DNA of 64,000 nucleotides from Ligustrum vulgare (GCA_963555705.1 OY743170.1:32067362-32131361); one strand, 5' to 3'. Positions 45,988-58,889 are shown, counted from the stretch's first letter. Numbers and translations: made by a program. The notes: generated from the sequence alone by a model not told the origin.

Positions 45988-46180
45988 ATGTATATGGGAG
46001 TTTGATTCTTCATTTTGTAGTTTTCTGTTTGTTGATGCTTTATTTCACTGTAAATCTGGAGTAGTACTCCTTGCATACATGTAATTATAGATTGCATTTT
46101 GCTTGTAAGTTGGGAGGTAAGGTTCTAATGCCCCCTTCATTTGTATCTTGTTTTTTGAATTTAATATGCCCCTGTTTAAA
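45988..46180 (+). mobile_element. LINE 3' tail, beyond the LTR insertion
   Basis: Continues the LINE 3' UTR after the duplicated ATGTA. The T-rich ending (TTTGTATCTTGTTTTTTGAA) is typical of plant LINE tails. Confidence 0.6.
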
Positions 46181-46954
46181 ATTAGATTTTTAATAGATAT
46201 TGATAAAAATTTATGAAATGTGGTTAATAAGTTGTAAGTCCCATAAAATATGTGGTTAAAATTAATTTGTTGATTTTGACTTAAATTAAAATTTTATTTT
46301 AATTGCCAACAAAAAGTGGCTAAAATTGTATCTCGGACTTGAATTTTTACGTTGATATACTCCCCCACACCCCACAAAAAAAAAAAAAAAAAAAAAAAAA
46401 AAATAGAAAGAAAGATCTAGATAAGTGTAAAATCACATTTATCACAGCACACAAGAAATTAAATGAAAGTGATATGTATTACATTAATCCACTTGAAATT
46501 ACAGTGATCAGTATTCTGCGCGTTGAAGGAAATTTGAAATATCCACGATTTAGATGGTGTCAAATCCCACATATAGCCATGTCATTAATTACAACATGAC
46601 TTGGAAAAAAATATTTAGGAGTTTTGTTGTGGATTTTGTACATTTGAAAACAAAATCTTCTCGAAGTCTTTAGGCAATCTGCAGTATAATTCAACATTTT
46701 TCAGGATTCAGCCTAAAGTGAAGAACCTGATACAAAAAGCATAAGACTAGTTGTAGTCAGATTTTATTAGGTAGCAATTTGATTACATAAGATTAGTTTC
46801 TTACCATCTTTGCCTAAGGAAATCTGATTTTTCTATTCTGCAATTAAAATTGTCACTTCAATTCTTCCCTATATTAACCATCTCTGAATGCCTCTTCAGA
46901 ACAAATTACCTGGCTTCAAAAACTACTCTCTCTCTCTCTCTCTAAAACGCCGCC
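46181..46954 (+). promoter_or_regulatory. 5' flank of the C2H2 gene
   Basis: No gene. An A-run lies at 46376-46403. Near the start codon is a (CT)n stretch (46925-46943), common in plant 5' UTRs; a TATA-like element is not certain. Confidence 0.45.
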
Positions 46955-47710
46955 ATGGATTCGTTCGGTGCAAGTGTTGCTAGCCGAGACGCGCTGGAAG
47001 AGTCTCCTCGCAATAACGTTCACGAAGAGGCTTTACATGCCAAAGAAATTATTGATCAAATCCAATCCAATGAAGGGGCGAATAATCACGAGTCCATTTG
47101 GCTGAATCCTCCTCCAAAGTTGTCAAAGTCATCGGAGAATCCACCTCCTCCTCCACCTGTGCATGAGGAAGAGAAGCGTAAGTATAGCTGCAAGTATTGT
47201 AATAAGAAGTTCTGGAACAAGCAAGCTTTAGGCGGGCACCAGAATGCGCACAAATTTGTACGCACCATTGAAAAAAATATCCAGGAAAGGCAGATGACGT
47301 CTAATATCACTGGTTCTTTGATCAATAGATCTCAGGAAGTTTTCAACAGGGCTACGATGAACATGCCTTATTTCCCTCAACAGGGAACCATGCACCATGA
47401 GATGATGGCTTATGCGCATGCACCCCGTCCCCTTCCCCTTCCAGGGATTAGCAAGGATTACCCTGGATGGCTGAGGCCTGCGCCTAGAGATGTTTCCAAG
47501 TTTGTGGCACGTCCTAGCTCTTTGCGCCTGGGAAATCGCCTGCCAGGCATTAATTTTTCGACTCCAGAGGTTGGAATAAGCAGTTCACTTTCACAGCTTG
47601 TTACCGGCAAGAACTTTCGTGAAGAGAGCAGCAATGTGCAGATGAATGGTCGAGAGACTAAGCAAGTTGAAGACGAGAACTCAGGCCTTGATTTATCTCT
47701 CAAGCTTTAA
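46955..47710 (+). CDS. Single C2H2 zinc-finger protein with C-terminal EAR motif
   Basis: Nuclear DNA-binding transcription regulator, probably a repressor. Single exon, 251 residues, intact; ATG in good context (GCCGCCATGGAT). The finger is YSCKYCNKKFWNKQALGGHQ with Cys79, Cys82, His95 and His99 (C-X2-C-X12-H-X3-H), holding the plant-specific QALGGH box. A proline run precedes it. The C-terminus LDLSLKL is an EAR (LxLxL/DLNxxP-class) repression motif that recruits TOPLESS-type corepressors. Length and layout fit the ZFP1-8/KNUCKLES-like group; the exact member cannot be told from this sequence. It has no neighbouring gene within several kb on either side, only repeats. Confidence 0.93.
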   Translation: MDSFGASVASRDALEESPRNNVHEEALHAKEIIDQIQSNEGANNHESIWLNPPPKLSKSSENPPPPPPVHEEEKRKYSCKYCNKKFWNKQALGGHQNAHKFVRTIEKNIQERQMTSNITGSLINRSQEVFNRATMNMPYFPQQGTMHHEMMAYAHAPRPLPLPGISKDYPGWLRPAPRDVSKFVARPSSLRLGNRLPGINFSTPEVGISSSLSQLVTGKNFREESSNVQMNGRETKQVEDENSGLDLSLKL

Positions 47711-49869
47711 TTGATCATTTAAATAGAAGAGAGCCTAGATTTATGTATCAAATTTTAATTTGATCACAACTTATTTTAGTTCATCAAATTATTGTAATCT
47801 AGGGTTTAGGATTTAAGTTTATGTTTATGTTTAGAGTAAGGCTACCTGGTACCACTATTGTTATAACATCGGGCTAGATAATACCTAAGTAGCATTAAAG
47901 TGAAAGACACAATTAAAACAATAATATAATTTGACCTTTGATTGAGTTTATCAAATTGCTGCTTAGAACTAGTGATGCTAGATAATGTCATTGTTATCCT
48001 CCATGATAATTGTGTCTTTAATGATAGTTTTTTCTTGTTTGTAAGGAATATATCATCATGAGACACTTCGAGCCTAACCTGGAAAAAAAAAAAAAAAAAA
48101 AAAATTGTCAATTCATACAAGAAAAACAAAAGTCAAAGTCTCAACATGATGACACCACAAACCCAGGAAGTACTTGATCCATCTTGTTTTGCGTTTATTT
48201 GATTTTTTATTTTAAATACGTTGCCCTGTTTGGCCCCTTTTTGGGAAAATTTGTGGTTTGAAATAGTATTTTGGGAGAATGTGTGGTTAAATTGTTTTTG
48301 AAAAGTCATATATTGTAGAGTAGACTAAAATGGATGGTTGAGATTAAATGTTTTAAAAACTTGATTTTCAAAAATTGGAAGCCAAACAGAGGCATTGAGG
48401 ACATATGTATAATTCTAATTTGGAGGTGAGAATCTCATTTATGTGATTTTATTTACACATTCATTGAATTTTGGGATATAAAAATTCATAAAATTTTGAA
48501 AATTTGAAAAATCTTGTTGACCTATTTATTGCTTATAACAAAATCTGGATTAACATTGTGATTTAATTAGTTAGAAAAGTGGAACATTGAACTTGATTTT
48601 TCTTGACATTTATCCATGTTAGACTATTAAACTTGAGCACATAGCCATTTTTAAATAATTATTACTTGTGCAGGGAGTTGCTTGATATAGGTGGGGCAAA
48701 ATTTATGCAATTCGAACATAGAGACTATAAATTTTATACCTTATAATTTTAGATCCCAACCTTAAATTTAGAACAAAATCGCTCAAGAAACAGTTTGAGG
48801 GTGAAAACTTTAGTATATTTGAAGGGAGAGGGTTTGAAATTCTTTATTTTATACATTTGGTTTATGGGGTTTTGGTGAACGGGTATAAGCCAGAACTAGT
48901 ATAATATTAAAAAATCTAATTATTTTCTTCGTAACATTTTTTACTCGAACAACTTTTAAGGGTTTTTAAAACCTGGTATCCTAGTTTCATCTGAATTGGG
49001 AGTTATCAGTCCAAAGCTCGTTACATGGGTCAATTAGAAATCTTAAGGAGAGAAGACTTACACATAAGACGCAAAAACATCTTTAACTTTTCTTTGTCGC
49101 CTTTGTAACTCGAGTTATTAAGTTTTTAAGGATTCTCTGAATTCGATGCTCTAAAATCGTCTATCTTGGGAGTCACTGATCCAGAACTTGCTCAAAGGTC
49201 ACTTAGAAAGCAAATGAGAAAATTATTGGACAAAGATGGTAAAAGACAGGGTATAAAAGGAAAAAGTCGTCTAAATAAAATAAAAAATTGAAAAAAAAAA
49301 ATTACATGGTATAAACTTAGTTAATTGAAATTCCAGATAATGTGGTGTGAGATTGAGAATTGATTACCTTTGATATGTTGTGGAGGCTTATCTAATATTG
49401 TGATTCGGACTAATTTATGCATGATTCAAATAGGATTCGAGCTAATTTATGCATTATTTACCACAAAGTGTCAATTATGCTTTTACATGAGTTTGTATTT
49501 GATTTATGACTATTGACACCACACACAGACAAAAAATAAAGTCAAGCAATGGATAAATGAAAATATTTTTATGTTGCTCGTCTTTCTTTTCTAATGTGAA
49601 ATGTTAATCTGAATTCTTGAGGCTCGTGGTAAATAAGTTGGTAAAAACAAAAATATTTGTTATTTGTAATTTTTTAATTTTATTTTATAGTTTAGTCTCT
49701 GTGTGGCAAAATGTATTTTTTATGTTTTTTAACAACACAATTCCCCAAATCACTTTTTAACCACAAATATTTTCTCTCTCCATTTTTCAACCACATATTT
49801 TACCTCGAAAATATTAAAAAACACGTTTTTAAACATATAACTTTTAACAAACAGAGGCTTAGTTTTATT
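47711..49869. other. Intergenic DNA with MITE relics
   Basis: No gene seen. 48220-48400 and 49720-49860 are copies of the CCTCTGTTTGG / AACCACA MITE family; the rest is AT-rich and unassigned. Confidence 0.5.
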
Positions 49870-51105
49870 TTGCTTGAGGACAAACAATAGTTCTAGTTTG
49901 GAGATATTGATAAGTGTATGTTATAGACTTATTTATATGCCAAAAGTAGGATTCTATATGTTCGTTTGAGAATATTTGCTACTCATTTGGTTCTTATTTG
50001 TTTATATTTTAAAAAACAATCCAAAGTTGAGAAAATGATGTAAATGAAGTAAATAAAGTAGATTTGGATGATAAACAAATCAATATTGTACACATGAAGA
50101 AGTGAAAGAAGCCAATTGAAAAGAAAAATGAAGAAAAGATAAGAAATCAAAAGTCTAGGGACCTAATTGCTCAAATTAGAATATGAAGGGCTTGCTGTAC
50201 AATAAAAGGATGATGACCAACTTAAAAGAAGTCAAAAGACAAAATTGCATCTTGAATTGAGGCCCGATTTTAAGGGTTCCAAACTTATCAAAATCATCTC
50301 GAATGGTTGTCGAACTCTCAAGGGACCAATTGACGTATGATTGAAGATTATTCTACAACATGAAGAAAAGGGTGAGAAACTCCAATTACTCTTATTGTAA
50401 TTTATCTTTTATCTTGTTTTTAGACTAGTTAGTTATGTTAGAGTCGTGATGAAATTTTATTTCTCAAATTTTATGTTTTGATTTATGTTTAATTTATGCA
50501 ATTCATGGGTTTGAGGAATTATTTAGCACCTTAATTATCATATGATTTTCTAGCTAATTATTGAATGATTGCTGTCATTTTTTTCCAAGTTCGAAATATT
50601 AGGATTACATTAGACACGTCTTAATTTCCAGAAAGTTCGATAGAAGATAGAAATATACCTCTATACTTTTACTTTGTGTTATCTTCAACAATATTCATAA
50701 AACTATAATGCTTTTCAATATATTTGCACTCTTCATAGAAATATGGTCAAGCGATGTGTAGAAAAAGACGTTAATTCTTGTCCAAAGGGAGTCTTAACAA
50801 TTTTAGGAATATAGATTTTCAAAATCCCATGAATTTTAATTAAACGTTTAAATAAAGATATAAATGATGGGAGTAAAATGGATTCTTGACTCCAGCATGT
50901 TTTATTCTCATTAATTTCATATTTTTCCATTATTCTCTTTTTAGTTGTTAGTTTAAATTCAAAGTTCAATCTTGAAACAATTTTATTTTCTAGTTTCGGT
51001 TAAAGATTATAATCTAAAATGCAATTTACACAATTCTCATGGGAACGATATTTAGACTCATATTCATTTTATTACTTGCGTGATCTATACACTTACAATC
51101 TGCAA
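49870..51105 (+). mobile_element. gypsy 3' end: purine tract and LTR fragment
   Basis: TTGCTTGAGGACAAACAATA leading to TAGTTTGGAGATA and the LTR start TGATAAGTGTATG at 49908 is the usual 3' end of Tat/Athila-like gypsy elements. The LTR runs to about 51105, where copia sequence begins. No coding sequence. Same LTR type as 9879-11296. Confidence 0.65.
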
Positions 51106-51840
51106 CAGTATCTTCGAGAACAGTCTTCCAAAGTCTTTTACTTCCATCCACTTCTTCCTTGGAGCTACATACATACTCTGATGCTAATCATGGCAGTGAT
51201 CCCACATATCACATATCTATTATTCATTTCTGTATCTTTTTAGGTAATTCTATTATTTCTTGGAAGAGCAAGAAACAATATATTGTTTCTCAATCATCAA
51301 CCGAAGCAGAATATTGTGCTATGACCTCTACTACCAAAGAAATCGTTTGTTTACGTTGGTTACTTCTAGAAACGAGAGATTCTCTTTCTCGTCCCACTAG
51401 TATGTATTATGACAAACAGCGTTCTATTCAGATTGCTCACAACTCGGTTTTCGTCATCATCTCAAGAATGGCACCATTACTTGGCCCTTTTTTCTTCTTA
51501 TTTGCAACTTGCAAATTCTTTACCAAGTCGCATTCTATTTCATGTTTTCATTTTCTAGTAGGCAAATTCTTGATGCTTGTAGCGACTGCATTGTGAGTTT
51601 GAGGGGAGATGTTAGAAAATATATAATCAGTTTGTTTGATTGTTTATTAAGGGTAGAATTACATTTTCAATTTCCTTTGTTTAGCCTACATAGTCTCTTT
51701 GTATTTAGATAATATCATTCTTTTATTATTCAATTCGCATTATGCAGAATCAATTAAACCCTAGCCTCCTCTTTTATTGATTTCTTTGGATTATTTAACA
51801 CTTATTACTCCCCCCCCCCCAACCAACATTAGATTCTACA
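51106..51840 (+). mobile_element. copia 3' end: RNase H fragment and 3' LTR
   Basis: 51159-51596 reads YSDANHGSDPTYH, FLGNSIISWKSKKQYIV, SQSSTEAEYCAM and a relic of CDNQ..I.IAHN (YYDKQRSIQIAHNSVF), the copia RNase H, followed by FTKSHSISCFHFLVGK. The purine tract TTTGAGGGGAGA leads into an LTR start TGTTAGAAAATAT at 51611. The 5' part is missing. LTR end near 51830 is approximate. Confidence 0.8.
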
Positions 51841-52119
51841 ATTTTATCTACAACATTTCATGACAATCTAAAGATTGCCCATTTTTCTCAAATGGCAAAG
51901 TAAAGTTTTTCATTTAATTTGTTACATTTCCCAAAGAAAAATCTCAAACTCCAAGCAGTGAGACTTCTCAAACCGAAAGGACTATAACTCAATCCCACAT
52001 AACATCTTTTCTACAAACTCACAAAAAAGCTCCTTATAAGACTTGATTCCACTTGTGGCTTGAAATCAAAAAATAATGATAAGGTTTAACACAATTGACA
52101 CCTAATCATAAAGCAAAAT

Positions 52120-52980
52120 TGTTGGAATTGTATGTTCAAACCCAATTAGTAGGGTCGGACTTGGGTTGGTCCAAGTCCACCATCTCTACCGTAATTAGGT
52201 TTAGTGTAAACCTATAAGTATACCAAATTAATTAAACAAGAAATTGTGTCATCTTTTGATTTCTAGCACAACACTTCCAGATTCTAACTTGTGTGGATTA
52301 TTGTTAGAGGTTGGACAATTGAACGGTTACGGTGATAAGATCTCTATGCTACATCTCCAATCAAATTCACACGATTCATCAAAGGTATATTAATAATCAA
52401 AAACTTCATCTAAGTGCAAGGTATATCTGGTCTTTGGTTTTGATTCTTTAATTTCCACTGTACATGTATGCTTCGAAACCTAACAGTGGTATCAGTGTCA
52501 TCCTTGAAACTTGTTGAAGTTTATTTTTCTCTTTGATATATTAACATTAAATGTTATTGAGATATTAATATGATTTGCAAAACTAAATCTGAAATTGTTT
52601 TAGATTATCTATTAAAATCAGATTGAATAATCATGACAAAAAATTCAAGGTGATGGCACTTAGATAGTCGCTGGCAGTAGCGAAAATGCCATTTCCTGCA
52701 GCAGGCGTTGCATGAGGCAGCAGGGAGTTTCGCCGCTGCATCACTGAGCACAACAGTAGCTCTGAGCTGTTGCAGTGTTGCCTGATGTAGCAGTGATGTT
52801 GTCATGAATGGCATCGGTATTCGCGACAGCAGCTGCTTGAGTTGTGATGTAGCTACTACAATATTACAGTAGTAGCGACGCGATGGTAGTGCTTTGTCGG
52901 CGCCGTAGGTAAGGGCGTCGAAACCCTAGGGTTTGCCTCATAAGATTTGACCGAGGGGGGAGTAGTTGTACTATTTTAGA
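52120..52980 (+). mobile_element. copia 5' LTR, primer site and leader
   Basis: LTR 52120-52485 (TGTTGGAATTG...CCTAACA), then a primer site TGGTATCAGTGTC at 52487, one or two bases off the tRNA-Met(i) site. The GC-rich stretch 52650-52930 is leader with no frame recognised. No gag follows. Confidence 0.7.
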
Positions 52981-54799
52981 AATTGCACACCTATCCCCTA
53001 TATTTTTAAATTATCTTGGAAGGCACCTACAATTTTCGATTGCATGGAAAGTCCCTATAATTTTTTTTTTTAAATTAAAACTTATCTCTTACTTCAAGAA
53101 ATTAACAAAAGGTACCCATAACAGAAATTACAAACAAGGATCTAGATTTTTAAAGGAGTTATTGTAGGTCTTGATTATAATTTTATTTTGAGAAAAAACA
53201 AGTTAGTTTTAATAAAATTGATTTTTGTCAAAAATTCAACTTTAATAAAAATTGTTTTAACAAAAATTTTGAATTTTGACTTGGTTGAAATTTTGATAGA
53301 ATTATATTCTTTCATAAAATAAAAAATTCGACCATACATAAATTTTAAAATTGATCCAAATTAGAGTATGAGTCTAGTTGGAGATTAAAAAAATAAATTT
53401 GTTATTTTTATCGTCCTCGTGATTAATGAATTAATTTATTAACTAGATTAATTGGCCTCTGTTCACATAACACAAGTTTTTTGGTTTTTAAATTAATTTT
53501 TAAATTATACAATTCCCCAAATCAATCTCTAACCCTACACATTTTCTCTCTCCACTTTTTAACCATTCATCTACCTAAAAAAAACAAAAAAACTGTTTTT
53601 TTTTTTTTTATGTTGAAAGCCTTCGAACAGGGGCTTGATTAATTTCATTAATATAACATTGATTAATCATATTAATTAATATGTAAATCAATAGGATTGA
53701 TTAATTTTATTCAACTTGTCATGTCTAAAAGATTTTACACAATTAATGTCAACGTTACAAATTTAGAAATTAATATTTAATGATGTTAGGATCTGTAGTG
53801 GATGATTAGTTGATGAAATTAATATTTGCGCGGTTGAAAGAAAAAGTTTTTGAAATATAAACCTACCTTGAAAGTATTCTCAAGTTGGTTGAGTAAAAAG
53901 GATTCTAGTCTTCTCAAAAATATCACGCCTCGCCTAGCCCAAAAATAAATAAATTTAAATTAGTATTTTGGGATTTAAAGTTTTAGAAGAAGAATATAAG
54001 TTTTAGGGATTGAATTGAAAATCAAATATAGTTGGGATTCGAAATGAGTTGAGACCGAAATAAATGATCATGAAAGCTATTGGGTTAACTCATATGATTT
54101 TCAGAAACTTGGGTTGAAACTTAAAACAAATTTTATAGAGCTTCATCTGCCCAGATCATAGAATTATCACATTTTATTTATTTATGATATATATTTCTTC
54201 AATATGATTTGTAATATTGAAGATGACAAATAATAATAATAAAAAAAACATAAATTTAATCCCGATAGCTACACATATGATTTAAAATTAAGAACAATTT
54301 AATAAAACACTTTTGAAATAAACTACACTAAAAAGAAAACATCATATTTATTTTTGAAAATTCAATAAAAATTAATCTAAACACAGTGAAAATATCCAAG
54401 TATTAAATGTAGAAGAGTACATGATATTAACAGAAAAGCAATTGTTCTATCCGAATGCATATACAACCTTTATTAATCACGACACCTATACATGAAGCTT
54501 ACTTGTATGCATGAAACTTTCGAATGAAGATAAATTTTACCTTCTGCCAGTTATCTTTGCATCAACTGCACCACTGGCATGAACAACATTTTCTATCATC
54601 ATTATCATGCAGATTTTTTGGTAAATGCTTCTCCTTTAGCTTAGGACCATATTCTGGTGAAAAGGATAACTTGGAAACTTCCAAAATCTTGCAAACCTAC
54701 AATTTGCAGTTTTTCCTCTAAAAGTAAGGGGAGGAAAAATTTTCAGTAGTAAACTCAAGAACAATGATTCAGCTTTCACCAATATTCACAGAAAAGTCC
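52981..54799. other. AT-rich intergenic DNA with a MITE copy
   Basis: 53460-53635 is a copy of the window's common MITE (ACCATTCATCTACCT... core). 54510-54720 shows an open minus-strand stretch ending in a possible CAG|GTAAAA junction, but I recognise no family. Nothing else is supported. Confidence 0.4.
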
Positions 54800-57085
54800 A
54801 TATGATACTTAGGGACTTAATTAAACAGAAGAGGAGATCTAAGGGATTAATTTGCAAATTTCACAAGATTTAAACCTTAACTCTAACCTAACCCTCAGAC
54901 TCATCTCTCGCCTCACTCCGTCGTCCCCTGCCTCTCGCGTCTCTCGGTCTCGCGTCTCTCTTTCTCTCGCCACTCATGAGCTGTCGCCACTCAGCTTCCC
55001 GACGACCTCGACCACCACCACGGTAAGGTGAACCACTTCTTTCATACCCATCCTTTACCCGACTCAACGTGCACGCGAATGACAGCGCACACAAGTCTTC
55101 ACACACCGCGCACACACATAGACAATTTCATATGTTGATTTGTATGTGTGTATAGATGTTCATATATGGGTATGTGCCTGTACTCATGTTCACTTCCAAT
55201 TTTCAGATTTGATACTTGATGAATTTGGGAATTTTCATGTTTTGAATTTTATGATTTATTTATATTAGTTAATTTTCAGATTTTGGAATGTGTGAATGCA
55301 CTTGTTGATTAATGGTTAGAGTGATTTTGAAAAAAAAAATCATGCTGGGCGTAAGAAAGGGAGACTGCGTAGAGGGGTTGATGGTTGAATTAGTGGTGAA
55401 GGAGTGTGGGCTGCTGATTTTGTGAGCGTTGAGAGGAGAGGAGTTGAGACTTGAGAGGCTGTGAGCGGAGAGGGGTGGGAGTTGCGTGGACCAATAAGAA
55501 CAATATTTGGTTTACACTCTTGAAGAAAACTTCTGAGGGAATGTTAAGATGGTTTCGTTTAATGAAGGTTTTTGATGGACTGACGTGAAAAAGTGATGAA
55601 AATAATATGAATGTTTAACAGTGGATGAAAATAATATGAATAGATGAATAGTAAACAGTGGATGAAGAGGTTGATGATGTGAGGTAATTAGAAAAGATTT
55701 GAGCTTTAAATGTGATTTTTGAATTGTAATCACCTATTGCATTTAATTGAAGCTTATTGATACAATATGTATTTGACAGGACATATTCCATCCACCAATT
55801 TAGAAACGGGCATAACTTTTGATCCGACCGTTGGATCGGTCTGAAATTTAAATATGTTGTCAAGCACGAGGAGTTCTACAAGGCCACCAATGGGAAGGGC
55901 CTCAATTTTAGCTCTTAAGTTTATCTAGAATTAATTTTCTAGATTTAACAAGTTTCCTAGTTTTATTTGCTTTCTTTTCAGTTCTATTTTTCTAGAAATA
56001 TGGCACACTTAGCACAATGCGAAGACTTGAGCAAAGCACCATGGTTAAAGTTGTGCCTGTTGTGGACAGGTGTATAGCCTTGCAACATGGGATGAGTGAA
56101 AGCAAAGCACAGAGTAATGGAGATACATCTTCCATATCACCATTGTCGTAGGCTGTTTAGTGGCAGCATACGAGGTAGGAAAGATGCTGCTTTGGAGAAA
56201 GTTGCAGAAAGGAGGCAGAAAAGAATGATAAAAAACAGAGAGTCAGCCGCAAGATCATGAGCTCGAAAGCAGGTATATATCTTCTTAATGTTTACAATAC
56301 AAATATTAGCTTCATAGTTTTGGGATAAACCTGATGTTTGTGAGTATGATGCTTTTATAAAATTCAAGTATATTAACTTTGATAGTTTTGACACTAATAT
56401 ATGCGAGAAACTTTTGAAATGTCAACTTTCTTTATGGGGAATGTGATTTTGACACTAAAAGATTTTGACACTTTTTTGCACCGTTGTAGAATGTGATTTT
56501 GACACTAAAAGATTTGGTTCACTTTTTTGCACCTTTGTTGCCTTTATGAACAATGATAGGTTTCATTGAAGACTAGATAACTTATGTAGTAGAATGTAAT
56601 TTGATAGGGTGTAATGTGACCGAAGATGAAATGTTATGACAAGTTGCACTTCATGAGAAGTTTAACGGTCTCATTTTCTACAAGGTAATGTAATCAATAG
56701 TGTATGCTTAAATTAACAATTGTAGAAATTTGTATTACACCTTGAATTATTACACAAATACAATAATTTTCATTCCTAGAAATCTCTAGCACTCTTCTGT
56801 TCAAGTATGTTTCTGCTTAGATTATGCATCAATTTTCATTGACAATTCTAGATTATTGTTGGTGTGGAGTTGAGGATGGATTTTGAATTGACTTGATTGT
56901 AGTTTGATGATGAATTAGTTTTTAGTTTGATCTTTTAAAGTATTATGGTGGTTGCGATATCCCTGTACAGGTTGGCTAAGTCCAATTTATAGGGGAGATT
57001 CTGTCCAAATTTCTGTAAAGTTTTACAATAGAAAATGATAATTTTAATATTTAGTATGATTTATTTCTACATTTTTGCATTCAGT
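54800..57085 (+). mobile_element. LTR copy related to the 20707-23578 solo LTR, interrupted
   Basis: Same layout: a CT/CG-rich stretch (54900-55030), AT-rich body, TTGCATTTAATTGAAGCTTA (55737-55756, as at 23210) and CAGGTTGGCTAAGTCCAATT (56967, as at 23384). An insertion of about 1.1 kb (55766-56850) separates the homologous parts and contains a bZIP fragment. True ends not found. Confidence 0.6.
56105..56272 (+). pseudogene. ABF/AREB-type bZIP fragment
   Basis: Reads SNGDTSSISPLS, then in a shifted frame SGSIRGRKDAALEKVAERRQ and KRMIKNRESAARS, TGA, ARKQ, the basic region of ABA-responsive ABF/AREB factors (RMIKNRESAARSRARKQ). The TGA replaces the Arg codon CGA. The piece ends in KQ followed by GTATAT, the known exon-1/intron-1 boundary of these genes, so it derives from genomic DNA rather than mRNA. 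The leucine zipper is not found downstream. Confidence 0.85.
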
Positions 57086-57540
57086 GCAGTTGTAGTCTGA
57101 TTATTAAACTTTTATAATGTTTTTGCAGGTAAAAGTCAATTTTGTAGTTCTCTCACAAGATGGTTTGTCATGGGTATAGTTCGAGCTAGACTTCAGAAAC
57201 CAGGGAAGTACTCATCTTCAATGATGATTCGTGTTGAAAATGGTTATAGTAGCTCCTTTTTGTATGGTTGTTGGTCTGCTAGAGATATTATTGTAATTTA
57301 GAGGGATAGTAAATATCAAACTTTAGATATGTAATCAAATAGGTGAAAAACCTATATTGCAGATTTTGTTTTAATGTAGGAGAACAGAGTACCGTAATTT
57401 TTGTTAAGTATTTATTTTGAATAATTGATTTATTTTTATAGCACGCGTGTTTCATATATTATATATTATATATATGTTTGAGAAATTTGTTGGTTATTAG
57501 TGGAATTATCTATATTGATTTACAAAAATTAAAAAAAAAA
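57086..57540. other. Unassigned AT-rich DNA
   Basis: Probably interior of the CACTA-like element ending at 57933; no coding motif seen. Confidence 0.35.
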
Positions 57541-57558
57541 AAAATGTTAAAGATCAAC

Positions 57559-57860
57559 GGCAACGCGCAAAGAGTGTTGCCAAAAGTATCAATGGCAACG
57601 CGCAATGAGTGTTGCCAAAAGTATCAACGGCAACGCGTAACGAGTATTGCCAAAAGTATCAACTGCAACGCGCAATGAGTGTTGCCAAAAGTATCAACGG
57701 CAACGCGCAATGAGTGTTGCAAAAAGTATCAACGGCAACGCGCAACGAGTGTTGCCAAAGGTCTACGGCAACGCGCAGTGAACGTTGCCAAAGGTCTACG
57801 GCAACGCGCAATAAACGTTGCCGTATCCTTTCCCTCTACGGCAACACTGCGATTTGCAAC
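57559..57860 (+). repeat. 35-bp tandem repeats with GGCAAC/GTTGCC stems
   Basis: Units start at 57559, 57594, 57629, 57664, 57699 and 57734 (exactly 35 bp), then at 33-bp steps. Each contains GGCAACGCGCAA..GAGTGTTGCC, able to fold as GGCAAC/GTTGCC. They lie next to a CACTA-type end, so they are likely subterminal transposase-binding repeats. Confidence 0.85.
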
Positions 57861-57933
57861 ATACACATGAACGTTGCAAAAGGCCTACGGCAACATATTT
57901 TGCGCGTTGTCGTAGGCTGTTTTTGTTGTAGTG
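57861..57933 (-). mobile_element. Terminus of a CACTA (En/Spm-like) element
   Basis: On the minus strand the end reads CACTACAACAAAAACAGCC, the CACTA signature, followed by subterminal GGCAAC-type repeats. The opposite end was not located; the element may include sequence back to 57086 or further. Confidence 0.65.
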
Positions 57934-58889
57934 GGCACTGAAACCCAAGAATAAATAAGCCAAACAAATATAGCATAAATAGTTGGATCGATGTCTGCTA
58001 GCATGTCAATGATTGGGGCCATTGCGATGCTTCAATACAATCAAAGCAGAAAAAATGAGGCAAGAGGTGCAAGTTATTGAGTTTGCAAGTAAAAAAAAAA
58101 AAAAGAATTTTCTGAACATGTAGCTTACCTTCCTCACGTCTCAAATGGGTACCTTAATCAGTTGCCAAACAAAATCTGAAATGTGTAAAAATGAAATCAG
58201 ATTTTTCTAAGGGAACACGAAGCTTACCTTCCTCACGTCTCAAATGGGTGAGAAATTATCAGACGGTACCTTGCTCGGTTGCCAAAACAAAATCTGAAAT
58301 GTGTAAAAATGAAATGTTAGCATCCGTATGGTAAACGTACTTTATTTGGTTTATAAACCAATTTATAAACTACACAATTTTCCAAACTACTTTTTAACAA
58401 CACATATTTCTCTCTCAAATTTTCAACCACTATTTTTTACCTCAAAATTATAAATAAACCAGTTTATAAACTAAACAGTGTTACCAAACGGAGGCTTAAT
58501 CAGCTTTAGATAGAAGTCTAAGACACAACTTCTAATGCACAATCTCAACAAGGGCGAGTCAATGGCCGCTTTAGCTGTATCTAAATGTGCCCGATCTTTA
58601 GCATTAAACAAATTCATAAGGAAGATTTCAAGGCAGAAAGTATATGTATTTGTTTTATTTTCATCTTGATAATCTTGTATTTATTTTCATCTCTAGCTGT
58701 GCATTTCATGCACTCTGTTCAGTAATTAAAGCTGGTTTTTCTATCCAAAATTTGAATTTGAATTCTTTTTGGCGGGGCAAGAATCCATGTAGTGACCAGT
58801 TTTATAATTTGTGTCTTTTTTTAAAAAAATATAATTAGTGATCTGGGCGGGCAAATAGGTTGTACTCTTCTCATTTTATATAATAATAA
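57934..58889. other. Intergenic DNA with a complete MITE copy
   Basis: 58318-58498 is the best-preserved copy of the window's common MITE (inner ends GTTTATAAACCAATTTATAAA and TTTATAAACTAAACAGTG, closing CCAAACGGAGGC). The short stretch 58110-58170 is repeated at 58225-58290 (CTTACCTTCCTCACGTCTCA). No gene. Confidence 0.5.

Noticed and set aside
54524..54721. A small gene near 54510-54720
   Set aside because: A minus-strand open stretch with a possible donor site was seen, but no family, start or second exon could be recognised.
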